A program made the position numbers and the translations under genes. 64,000 bases of DNA from Clusia tigrina (Eukaryota > Arthropoda > Insecta > Diptera > Clusiidae). Location of the stretch: the NCBI GenBank assembly GCA_920105625.2, contig OV050033.1:108585700-108649699 (forward strand), written 5' to 3'. Position 1 is the stretch's first letter, and the number at the start of each line of letters is the position of its first letter. Positions 11,353 to 23,020 of the stretch are shown in pieces. The notes under the pieces are model-generated. The model had not been told where the DNA came from. It saw only the letters and a program-made list of their open reading frames with translations, and made no database searches.

Positions 11353-12925
11353 TATCGCTCAAAGCTATGCCACCCTTGAGTCCCAAATCAAACACTGATA
11401 AAACTTCAAATGGCCCTAGGTTCTATACGGTACGTCCTACACCTTTCAAAGTTTCCAACATACAAATGCTTGTAACTTTTACTGGAGCGTCATAAAACCT
11501 TGAACTTTTGTAACAATAAAGTACTCGCGCCTCTTGTCAATTTAAGCTATCGCTCAAAGCTATGCTACCCTTGAGTCCCAAATCAAACACTGATAAAACT
11601 TCAAATGGCCCTAGCTTCTATACGGTACGTCCTACACCTATCAAAGCTTGCAACATACAAATGCTTGTAACTTTTTACTGGAGCGTCATAAAACCTTGAA
11701 ATTTTGTAACAATAAAGTACTCGAGCCTCTTGTCAATTTAAGCTATCGCTCAAAGCTATGCTGCCCTTGAGAACCAAATCAAACACTGATAAAACTTCAA
11801 ATGGCCCCAACTCGTATACGGTACGTCCTACACCTATCAAAGTTTGCAACATACAAATGCTTTTAACTTTTTACTGGAGCGTCATAAAACCTTGAAATTT
11901 TGTAACAATAAAGTACTCGAGCCTCTTGTCAATTTGAGCTATCGCTCAAAGCTATGGTACCCTTGAGTCCCAAATCAAACACTGATAAAACTTCAGATGG
12001 TCCTAACTTCTATACGGTACGTCCTACACCTATCAAAGTTTGCAACATACTCGTACAAATGCTTGTAACTTTTTACTGGAGCGTCATAAAACCTTGAAAT
12101 TTTGTAACAATAAAGTACTCGAGCCTCTTGTCAATTTAAGCTATCGCTCAAAGCTATGCTGCCCTTGAGAACCAAATCAAACACTGATAAAACTTCAAAT
12201 GGCCCCAACTCGTATACGGTACGTCCTACACCTATCAAAGTTTGCAACATACAAATGCTTGTAACTTTTTACTGGAGCGTCATAAAACCTTGAAATTTTG
12301 TAACAATAAAGTACTCGAGCCTCTTGTCAATTTAAGCTATCGCTAAAAGCTATGCTACCCTTGAGCCCCAATTCCAACACTGACAAAACCTCAAATGGCC
12401 CTAACTTCAATACGGTACGTCCTATACCTATCAAAGTTTGCAACATACAAATGCTTGTATCTTTTTACTGGAGCGTCATAAAACATTGAAATTTTGTAAC
12501 AATAAAGTACTCGAGCCTCTTGTCAATTTAAGCTATCGGTCAAAGCTATGCTACCCTTGAGTCCCAAATCAAACACTGACAAAACTTCAATTGGCCCTAA
12601 CTTCTAGACGGTACGTCCTACACAGATCAATGTTTGCAACATACAAATGCTTGTAACTTCTTACTGGAGCGTCATAAAACCTCGAAATTTTGTAACAATA
12701 AAGTACTCGAGCCTCTTGTCAATTTAAGCTATGGCTCAAAGCTATGCTACCCTTGAGTCCCAAATCAAACACTGATAAAACTTTAAATGGCCCTAACTTC
12801 TATACGGTACGTCCTATACCTATCAAAGTTTGCAACATACAAATGCTTGTAACTTTTTACTGGAGCGTCATAAAACCTTGAAATTTTGTAACAATAAAGT
12901 ACTCGAGCCTCTTGTCAATTTAAGC
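11353..12925 (+). repeat. Domain B HOR unit, 8 monomers, 1,573 bp
   Basis: The order is ATGCCACCC monomer, AAAGCTTGC monomer, GAGAACC monomer, GGTACC monomer with CTCGTA, a second GAGAACC monomer, then ATTCCAACAC, TATCGGTC and TATGGCTC monomers. The unit restarts at 12926 with the ATGCCACCC type. The monomers at 11353 and 12926 share a 1-bp deletion (GTAACTTTTACTGG) and CTCGCGCC. Confidence 0.85.
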
Positions 12926-14107
12926 TATCGCTCAAAGCTATGCCACCCTTGAGTCCCAAATCAAACACTGATAAAACTTCAAATGGCCCTAGCTTCTATA
13001 CGGTACGTCCAACACCTTTCAAAGTTTCCAACATACAAATGCTTGTAACTTTTACTGGAGCGTCATAAAACCTTGAACTTTTGTAACAATAAAGTACTCG
13101 CGCCTCTTGTCAATTTAAGCTATCGCTCAAAGCTATGCTACCCTTGAGTCCCAAATCAAACACTGATAAAACTTCAAATGGCCCTAGCTTCTATACGGTA
13201 CGTCCTACACCTATCAAAGCTTGCAACATACAAATGCTTGTAACTTTTTACTGGAGCGTCATAAAACCTTGAAATTTTGTAACAATAAAGTACTCGAGCC
13301 TCTTGTCAATTTAAGCTATCGCTCAAAGCTATGCTGCCCTTGAGAACCAAATCAAACACTGATAAAACTTCAAATGGCCCCAACTCGTATACGGTACGTC
13401 CTACACCTATCAAAGTTTGCAACATACAAATGCTTTTAACTTCTTACTGGAGCGTCATAAAACCTTGAAATTTTGTAACAATAAAGTACTCGAGCCTCTT
13501 GTCAATTTGAGCTATCGCTCAAAGCTATGGTACCCTTGAGTCCCAAATCAAACACTGGTAAAACTTCAGATGGTCCTAACTTCTATACGGTACGTCCTAC
13601 ACCTATCAAAGTTTGCAACATACTCGTACAAATGCTTGTAACTTTTTACTGGAGCGTCATAAAACCTTGAAATTTTGTAACAATAAAGTACTCGAGCCTC
13701 TTGTCAATTTGAGCTATCGCTCAAAGCTATGGTACCCTTGAGTCCCAAATCAAACACTGATAAAACTTCAAATGGCCCTAACTTCTATACGGTACGTCCT
13801 ACACCTATCAAAGTTTGCAACATACAAATGCTTTGTAACTTTTTACTGGAGCGTCATAAAACCTTGAAATTTTGTATCAATAAAGTACTCGAGCCTATTG
13901 TCAATTTAAGCTTTCGCTCAAAGCTATGCTACCCTTGAGTCCCAAATCAAACACTGATAAAACTTCAAATGGCCCCAACTTCTATACGGTACGTCCTACA
14001 CCTATCAAAGTTTGCAACATACAAATGCTTGTAACTTTTTACTGGAGCGTCATAAAACCTTGAAATTTTGTAACAATAAAGTACTCGAGCCTCTTGTCAA
14101 TTTAAGC

Positions 14108-15884
14108 TATCGCTAAAAGCTATGCTACCCTTGAGCCCCAATTCCAACACTGACAAAACCTCAAATGGCCCTAACTTCAATACGGTACGTCCTATACCTA
14201 TCAAAGTTTGCAACATACAAATGCTTGTATCTTTTTACTGGAGCGTCATAAAACATTGAAATTTTGTAACAATAAAGTACTCGAGCCTCTTGTCAATTTA
14301 AGCTATCGGTCAAAGCTATGCTACCCTTGAGTCCCAAATCAAACACTGACAAAACTTCAATTGGCCCTAACTTCTAGACGGTACGTCCTACACAGATCAA
14401 TGTTTGCAACATACAAATGCTTGTAACTTCTTACTGGAGCGTCATAAAACCTCGAAATTTTGTAACAATAAAGTACTCGAGCCTCTTGTCAATTTAAGCT
14501 ATGGCTCAAAGCTATGCTACCCTTGAGTCCCAAATCAAACACTGATAAAACTTTAAATGGCCCTAACTTCTATACGGTACGTCCTATACCTATCAAAGTT
14601 TGCAACATACAAATGCTTGTAACTTTTTACTGGAGCGTAAAAAAACCTTGAAATTTTGTAACAATAAAGTACTGGAGCCTCTTGTCAATTTGAGCTATCG
14701 CTCAAAGCTATGGTACCCTTGAGTCCCAAATCAAACACTGATAAAACTTCAGATGGTCCTAACTTCTATACGGTACGTCCTACACCTATCAAAGTTTGCA
14801 ACATGCTCGTACAAATGCTTGTAACTTTTTACTGGAGCGTCATAAAACCTTGAAATTTTGTAACAATAAAGTACTCGAGCCTCTTGTCAATTTAAGCTAT
14901 CGCTCAAAACTATGCTACCCTTGAGACCCAAATGAAACACTGATAAAACTTCAAATGGCCCTAACTTCTATACGGAACGTCCTACACCTATCAAAGTTTG
15001 CAACATACAAATGCTTTGTAACTTTTTACTGGAGCGTCATAAAACCTTGAAATTTTGTATCAATAAAGTACTCGAGCCTATTGTCAATTTAAGCTTTCGC
15101 TCAAAGCTATGCTACCCTTGAGTCCCAAATCAAACACTGATAAAACTTCAAATGGCCCTAACTTCTATACGGTACGTCCTACACCTATCAAAGTTTGCAG
15201 CATACAAATGCTTGTAACTTTTTACTGGAGCGTCATAAAACCTTGAAATTTTGTAACAATAAAGTACTCGAGCCTCTTGTCAATTTGAGCTATCGCTCAA
15301 AGCTATGCTACCATTGAGTCCGAAATCAAACACTGATAAATCTTCAAATGGCCCTAACTTCTATACGGTACGTCCTACACCTATCAAAGTTTCCAGCATT
15401 CAAATGCTTGTAACTTTTTACTGGAGCGTCATAAAACCTTGAAATTTTGTAACAATAAAGTACTCGAGCCTCTTGTCAATTTAAGCTATCGCTCAAGACC
15501 TATCGCTACCCTTGAGACCCAAATCAAACACTGATAAAACTTCAAATGGCCCTAACTTCTATACGGTACGTCCTACACCTATCAAAGTTTGCAACATACA
15601 AATGCTTTGTAACTTTTTACTGGAGCGTCATAAAACCTTGAAATTTTGTAACAATAAAGTACTCGAGCCTCTTGTCAATTTAAGCTATCGCTCAAGACCT
15701 ATCGCTACCCTTGAGACCCAAATCAAACACTGATAAAACTTCAAATGGCCCTAACTTCTATACGGTACGTCCTACACCTATCAAAGTTTGCAACATACAA
15801 ATGCTTTGTAACTTTTTACTGGAGCGTCATAAAACCTTGAAATTTTGTATCAATAAAGTACTCGAGCCTATTGTCAATTTAAGC
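14108..15884 (+). repeat. Domain B HOR unit, 9 monomers, 1,777 bp
   Basis: It begins with the GCTAAAAGC/ATTCCAACAC monomer and continues TATCGGTC, TATGGCTC, GGTACC+CTCGTA, GAGACCC+GCTTTGTAAC and TTTCGCTC types. Two adjacent 199/198-bp monomers (15487 and 15686) begin GCTCAAGACCTATCGCTACC, which is 2 bases longer than usual. The first five monomers are repeated at 15885-16871. Confidence 0.83.
15487..15884 (+). repeat. Tandem pair of long-start monomers (199 and 199 bp class)
   Basis: Both monomers start TATCGCTCAAGACCTATCGC, so the start landmark TATCGCT occurs twice within 17 bases. Both also carry the extra T in GCTTTGTAAC. The second ends GTATCAATA/CCTATTG while the first ends in the ordinary form, so the pair looks like a single-monomer duplication with one crossover. 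The +1 and +2 shifts open chance frames of 66-73 codons here, which I do not call as genes. Confidence 0.85.
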
Positions 15885-17067
15885 TTTCGCTCAAAGCTAT
15901 GCTACCCTTGAGTCCCAAATCAAACACTGACAAAACCTCAAATGGCCCTAACTTCAATACGGTACGTCCTATACCTATCAAAGTTTGCAACATACAAATG
16001 CTTGTATCTTTTTACTGGAGCGTCATAAAACATTGAAATTTTGTAACAATAAAGTACTCAAGCCTCTTGTCAATTTAAGCTATCGGTCAAAGCTATGCTA
16101 CCCTTGAGTCCCAAATCAAACACTGACAAAACTTCAATTGGCCCTAACTAATAGACGGTACGTCCTACACAGATCAATGTTTGCAACATACAAATGCTTG
16201 TAACTTTTTACTGGAGCGTCATAAAACCTCGAAATTTTGTAGCAATAAAGTACTCGAGCCTCTTGTCAATTTAAGCTATCGCTCAAAGCTATGCTACCCT
16301 TGAGTCCCAAATCAAACACTGATAAAACTTTAAATGGCCCTAACTTCTATACGGTACGTCCTACACCTATCAAAGTTTGCAACATACAAATGCTTGTATT
16401 TTTTTACTGGAGCGTCAAAAAACCTTGAAATTTTGTAACAATAAAGTACTGGAGCCTCTTGTCAATTTGAGCTATCGCTCAAAGCTATGGTACCCTTGAG
16501 TCCCAAATCAAACACTGATAAAACTTCAGATGGTCCTAACTTCTATACGGTACGTCCTACACCTATCAAAGTTTGCAACATACTCGTACAAATGCTTGTA
16601 ACTTTTTACTGGAGCGTCATAAAACCTTGAAGTTTTGTAACAATAAAGTACTCGAGCCTCTTGTCAATTTAAGCTATCGCTCAAAACTATGCTACCCTTG
16701 AGACCCAAATGAAACACTGATAAAACTTCAAATGGCCCTAACTTCTATACGGTACGTCCTACACCTATCAAAGTTTGCAACATACAAATGCTTTGTAACT
16801 TTTTACTGGAGCGTCATAAAACCTTGAAATTTTGTATCAATAAAGTACTCGAGCCTATTGTCAATTTGAGCTATCGCTCAAAGCTATGCTACCCTTGAGT
16901 CCCAAATCAAACACTGATAAAACTTCAAGTGGCCCTAGCTTCTATACGGTACGTCCTACACCTATCAAAGTTTCCAACATTCAAATGCTTGTAACTTTTT
17001 ACTGGAGCGTCATAAAACCTTGAAATTTTGTGACAATAAAGTACTCGAGCCTCTTGTCAATTTAAGC

Positions 17068-19051
17068 TATCGCTCAAATCTATCCTGCCCTTGAGTCCCA
17101 AATAAAACACTGCCAAATCTTCAAATGGCCCTAACTTCTAAACGGTACGTCCTACACCTATCAAAGTTTGCAACATACAAATGCTTGTAACTTTTTACTG
17201 GAGCGTCATAAAACATTGAAATTTTGTAACAATAAAGTACTCGAGCCTCTTGTCAATTTAAGCTATCGCTCAAAGCTGTGCTACCCTTGAGTCCCAAATA
17301 AAACACTGCCAAAACTTCAAATGGCCCTAACTTCTATACGGTACGGCCTACACCTATCAAAGTCTGCAACATACAAATGCTTGTAACTTTTTACTGGAGC
17401 GTCATAAAACCTTGAAATTTTGTAACAATAAAGTACTCGAGCCTCTTGTCAATTTAAGCTATCGCTCAAAGCTATGCTACCCTTGAGTCCCAAATCAAAC
17501 ACTGATAAAACTTCAAATGGCCCTAATTTCTATACGGTACGTCCTACACCTATCAAAGTTTGCAACATACTCGTACAAATGCTTGTAACTTTTTACTGGA
17601 ACGTCATAAAACCTTGAAATTTTGTAAAAATAAAGTACTCGAGCCTCTTGTCAATTTGAGCTATCGCTCAAAGCTATGCTACCCTTGAGTCCCAAATTAA
17701 ACACTGCCAAAACTTCAAATGGACCTAACTTCTATACGGTACGTCCTACACCTATCCAAGTCTGCAACATACAAATGCTTGTAACTTTTTACTGGAGCGT
17801 CATAAAACCTTGAAATTTTATAACAATAAAGTACTCGAGCCTCTTGTCAATTTAAGTTATCGCTCAAAGCCATGCTACCGTTGAGTTCTAAATCAAACAC
17901 TGATAAATCTTCAAATGGCCCTAACTTCTATACGGTACGTCCTACACCTATCAAAGTTTGCAACATACAAATGCTTGTAACTTTTTACTGGAGCGTCATA
18001 AAACCTTGAAATTTTGTAACAATAAAGTACTCGAGCCTCTTGTCAATTTAAGCTATCGCTCAAAGCTATGCTACCCTTGAGTCCCAAATCAAACACTGAC
18101 AAAACTTCAAATGGCCCTAACTTCTATACGGTACGTCCTACACCTATCAAAGTTTGCAACATACAAACGCTTGTAACTTTTTACTGGAGCGTCATAATAC
18201 CCTGAAATTTTGTAACAATAAAGTACTCGAGCCTCTCGTCAATTTAAGCTATCGCTCAAAGCTATGCTACCCTTGAGTCCCAAATCAAACTCTGATAAAA
18301 CTTCAAATGGCCCTAACTTCTATACGGTATGTCCTACACCTATCAAAGTTTGCAACATACAAATGCTTGTAACTTTTTACTGGAGCGTCATAAAACCTTG
18401 AAATTTTGTAACAATAAAGTACTCGAGCCTCTTGTCAATTTAAGCTATCGCTCAAAGCTATGATACCCTTGAGTCCCAAATCAAACACTGATAAAACTTC
18501 AAATGGCCCTAACTTCTATACGGTACGTCCTACACCTATCAAAGTTTGCAACATACTCGCACAAATGCTTGTAACTATTTACTGGAGCGTCATAAAACCT
18601 TGAAATTTTGTAACAATGAAGCACTCGAGCCTCTTGTCAATTTAAGCTATCGCTCAAAGCTATACTACCCTTGAGTCCCAAATCAAACACTGATAAAACT
18701 TCAAATGGCCCTAGCTTCTATACGGTACGTCCTACACCTATCAAAGTTTGCAACATACTCGTACAAATGCTTGTAACTTTTTACTGGAGCGTCATAAAAC
18801 CTTGAAATTTTGTAACAATAAAGTAGTCGAGCCTCTTGTCAATTTAAGCTATCGCTCAAAGCTATGCCACCCTTGAGTCCCAAATCAAACACTGATAAAA
18901 CTTCAAATGGCCCTAACTTCTATACGGTACGTCCTACACCTATCAAAGTTTGCAACATACTCGTAAAAATGCTTGTAACTATTTACTGGAGCGTCATAAA
19001 ACCTTGAAATTTTGTAACAATGAAGCACTCGAGCCTCTTGTCAATTTAAGC
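17068..19051 (+). repeat. 10-mer HOR copy C1 (1,984 bp)
   Basis: Monomer starts are 17068 a, 17264 b, 17460 c, 17662 d, 17858 e, 18054 f, 18250 g, 18446 h, 18648 i and 18850 j. The first monomer carries the extra private variants ATCTATCCTGCCC and TCTAAACGG. The i monomer has TATACTACCC. The h monomer has CTCGCA in place of CTCGTA. Confidence 0.92.
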
Positions 19052-21036
19052 TATCGCTCAAAGCTATGCTACCCTTGAGTCCCAAATAAAACACTGCCAA
19101 ATCTTCAAATGGCCCTAACTTCTATACGGTACGTCCTACACCTATCAAAGTTTGCAATATACAAATGCTTGTAACTTTTTACTGGAGCGTCATAAAACAT
19201 TGAAATTTTGTAACAATAAAGTACTCGAGCCTCTTGTCAATTTAAGCTATCGCTCAAAGCTGTGCTACCCTTGAGTCCCAAATAAAACACTGCCAAAACT
19301 TCAAATGGCCCTAACTTCTATATGGTACGGCCTACACCTATCAAACTCTGCAACATACAAATGCTTGTAACTTTTTACTGGAGCGTCATAAAACCTTGAA
19401 ATTTTGTAACAATAAAGTACTCGAGCCTCTTGTCAATTTAAGCTATCGCTCAAAGCTATGCTACCCTTGAGTCCCAAATCAAACACTGATAAAACTTCAA
19501 ATGGCCCTAATTTCTATACGGTACGTCCTACACCTATCAAAGTTTGCAACATACTCGTACAAATGCTTGTAACTTTTTACTGGAGCGTCATAAAACCTTG
19601 AAATTTTGTAACAATAAAGTACTCGAGCCTCTTGTCAATTTGAGCTATCGCTCAAAGCTATGCTACCCTTGAGTCCCAAATTAAACACTGCCAAAACTTT
19701 AAATGGCCCTAACTTCTATACGGTACGTCCTACACCTATCCAAGTCTGCAACATACAAATGCTTGTGACTTTTTACTGGAGCGTCATAAAACCTTGAAAT
19801 TTTATAACAATAAAGTACTCGAGCCTCTTGTCAATTTAAGTTATCGCTCAAAGCCATGCTACCGTTGAGTCCTAAATCAAACACTGATAAATCTTCAAAT
19901 GGCCCTAACTTCTATACGGTACGTCCTACACCTATCAAAGTTTGCAACATACAAATGCTTGTAACTTTTTATTGGAGCGTCATAAAACCTTGAAATTTTG
20001 TAACAATAAAGTACTCGAGCCTCTTCTCAATTTAAGCTATCGCTCAAAGCTATGCTACCCTTGAGTCCCAAATCAAACACTGACAAAACTTCAAATGGCC
20101 CTAACTTCTATACGGTACGTCCTACACCTATCAAAGTTTGCAACATACAAACGCTTGTAACTTTTTACTGGAGCGTCATAATACCCTGAAATTTTGTAAC
20201 AATAAAGTACTCGAGCCTCTCGTCAATTTAAGCTATCGCTCAAAGCTATGCTACCCTTGAGTCCCAAATCAAACTCTGATAAAACTTCAAATGGCCCCAA
20301 TTTCTATACGGTATGTCCTACACCTATCAAAGTTTGCAACATACAAATGCTTGTAACTTTTTACTGGAGCGTCATAAAACCTTCAAAATTTTGTAACAAT
20401 AAAGTACTCGAGCCTCTTGTCAATTTAAGCTATCGCTCAAAGCTATGATACCCTTGAGTCCCAAATCAAACACTGATAAAACTTCAAATGGCCCTAACTT
20501 CTATACGGTACGTCCTACACCTATCAAAGTTTGCAACATACTCGTACAAATGCTTGTAACTATTTACTGGAGCGTCATAAAACCTTGAAATTTTGTAACA
20601 ATGAAGCACTCGAGCCTCTTGTCAATTTAAGCTATCGCTCAAAGCTATGCTACCCTTGAGTCCCAAATCAAACACTGATAAAACTTCAAATGGCCCTAGC
20701 TTCTATACGGTACGTCCTACACCTATCAAAGTTTGCAACATACTCGTACAAATGCTTGTAACTTTTTACTGGAGCGTCATAAAACCTTGAAATTTTGTAA
20801 CAATAAAGTACTCGAGCCTCTTGTCAATTTAAGCTATCGCTCAAAGCTATGCTACCCTTGAGTCCCAAATCAAACACTGATAAAACTTCAAATGGCCCTA
20901 ACTTCTATACGGTACGTCCTACACCTATCAAAGTTTGCAACATACTCGTACAAATGCTTGTAACTATTTACTGGAGCGTCATAAAACCTTGAAATTTTGT
21001 AACAATGAAGCACTCGAGCCTCTTGTCAATTTAAGC
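19052..21036 (+). repeat. 10-mer HOR copy C2 (1,985 bp)
   Basis: Complete a-j order. A single extra A in the g monomer near 20383 (CTTCAAAATTTT) makes the copy 1 bp longer. It also abolishes the usual stop, giving a chance 66-codon frame at 20248-20448. Confidence 0.92.
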
Positions 21037-23020
21037 TATCGCTCAAAGCTATGCTACCCTTGAGTCCCAAATAAAACACTGCCAAATCTTCAAATGGCCC
21101 TAACTTCTATACGGTACGTCCTACACCTATCAAAGTTTGCAACATACAAATGCTTGTAACTTTTTACTGGAGCGTCATAAAACATTGAAATTTTGTAACA
21201 ATAAAGTACTCGAGCCTCTTGTCAATTTAAGCTATCGCTCAAAGCTGTGCTACCCTTGAGTCCCAAATAAAACACTGGCAAAACTTCAAATGGCCCTAAC
21301 TTCTATACGGTACGGCCTACACCTATCAAAGTCTGCAACATACAAATGCTTGTAACTTTTTACTGGAGCGTCATAAAACCTTGAAATTTTGTAACAATAA
21401 AGTACTCGAGCCTCTTGTCAATTTAAGCTATCGCTCAAAGCTATGCTACCCTTGAGTCCCAAATCAAACACTGATAAAACTTCAAATGGCCCTAATTTCT
21501 ATACGGTACGTCCTACACCTATCAAAGTTTGCAACATACTCGTACAAATGCTTGTAACTTTTTACTGGAGCGTCATAAAACCTTGAAATTTTGTAACAAT
21601 AAAGTACTCGAGCCTCTTGTCAATTTAAGCTATCGCTCAAAGCTATGCTACCCTTGAGTCCCAAATTAAACACTGCCAAAACTTCAAATGGCCCTAACTT
21701 CTATACGGTACGTCCTACACCTATCAAAGTCTGCAACATACAAATGCTTGTAACTTTTTACTGGAGCGTCATAAAACCTTGAAATTTTATAACAATAAAG
21801 TACTCGAGCCTCTTGTCAATTTAAGTTATCGCTCAAAGCCATGCTACCGTTGAGTCCTAAATCAAACACTGATAAATCTTCAAATGGCCCTAACTTCTAT
21901 ACGGTACGTCCTACACCTATCAAAGTTTGCAACATACAAATGCTTGTAACTTTTTACTGGAGCGTCATAAAACCTTGAAATTTTGTAACAATAAAGTACT
22001 CGAGCCTCTTGTCAATTTACGCTATCGCTCAAAGCTATGCTACCCTTGAGTCCCAAATCAAACACTGACAAAACTTCAAATGGCCCTAACTTCTATACGG
22101 TACGTCCTACACCTATCAAAGTTTGCAACATACAAACGCTTGTAACTTTTTACTGGAGCGTCATAATACCCTGAAATTTTGTAACAATAAAGTACTCGAG
22201 CCTCTCGTCAATTTAAGCTATCGCTCAAAGCTATGCTACCCTTGAGTCCCAAATCAAACTCTGATAAAACTTCAAATGGCCCTAACTTCTATACGGTATG
22301 TCCTACACCTATCAAAGTTTGCAACATACAAATGCTTGTAACTTTTTACTGGAGCGTCATAAAACCTTGAAATTTTGTAACAATAAAGTACTCGAGCATC
22401 TTGTCAATTTAAGCTATCGCTCAAAGCTATGATACCCTTGAGTCCCAAATCAAACACTGATAAAACTTCAAATGGCCCTAACTTCTATACGGTACGTCCT
22501 ACACCTATCAAAGTTTGCAACATACTCGTACAAATGCTTGTAACTATTTACTGGAGCGTCATAAAACCTTGAAATTTTGTAACAATGAAGCACTCGAGCC
22601 TCTTGTCAATTTAAGCTATCGCTCAAAGCTATACTACCCTTGAGTCCCAAATCAAACACTGATAAAACTTCAAATGGCCCTAGCTTCTATACGGTACGTC
22701 CTACACCTATCAAAGTTTGCAACATACTCGTACAAATGCTTGTAACTTTTTACTGGAGCGTCATAAAACCTTGAAATTTTGTAACAATAAAGTACTCGAG
22801 CCTCTTGTCAATTTAAGCTATCGCTCAAAGCTATGCTACCCTTGAGTCCCAAATCAAACACTGATAAAACTTCAAATGGCCCTAACTTCTATACGGTACG
22901 TCCTACACCTATCAAAGTTTGCAACATACTCGTAAAAATGCTTGTAACTATTTACTGGAGCGTCATAAAACCTTGAAATTTTGTAACAATGAAGCACTCG
23001 AGCCTCTTGTCAATTTAAGC
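21037..23020 (+). repeat. 10-mer HOR copy C3 (1,984 bp)
   Basis: Complete a-j order with starts 21037, 21233, 21429, 21631, 21827, 22023, 22219, 22415, 22617 and 22819. It differs from C2 only by scattered single substitutions. Confidence 0.92.

Larger units (their letters stand above)
10765..17067 (+). repeat. Satellite domain B: overlapping 8-9-monomer HORs (1.57-1.78 kb)
   Basis: Thirty-two monomers with a marker set distinct from domain A: ATGGTACCC with CAGATGGTCC and CTCGTA; GAGAACC with CCAACTCGTATACGG; GCTAAAAGC with ATTCCAACAC; ATGCCACCC with TTTCCAAC; GCTTTGTAAC with GTATCAATA and CCTATTG. The block starting 11353 recurs at 12926 (offset 1,573). The block starting 12338 recurs at 14108 (offset 1,770). 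The block 14108-15094 recurs at 15885-16871 (offset 1,777). The unit length therefore changes along the domain. The domain ends with the AAGTGGCCC/TTCCAACATTC monomer at 16872, a type seen again inside domain C. Confidence 0.87.

Noticed and set aside
15512..15911. Adjacent 73- and 66-codon open frames in domain B
   Set aside because: Both arise from +1/+2 indels (GCTTTGTAAC, CAAGACC) that skip the usual stop in the satellite monomer. The translation is the common repeat peptide running into the next unit.
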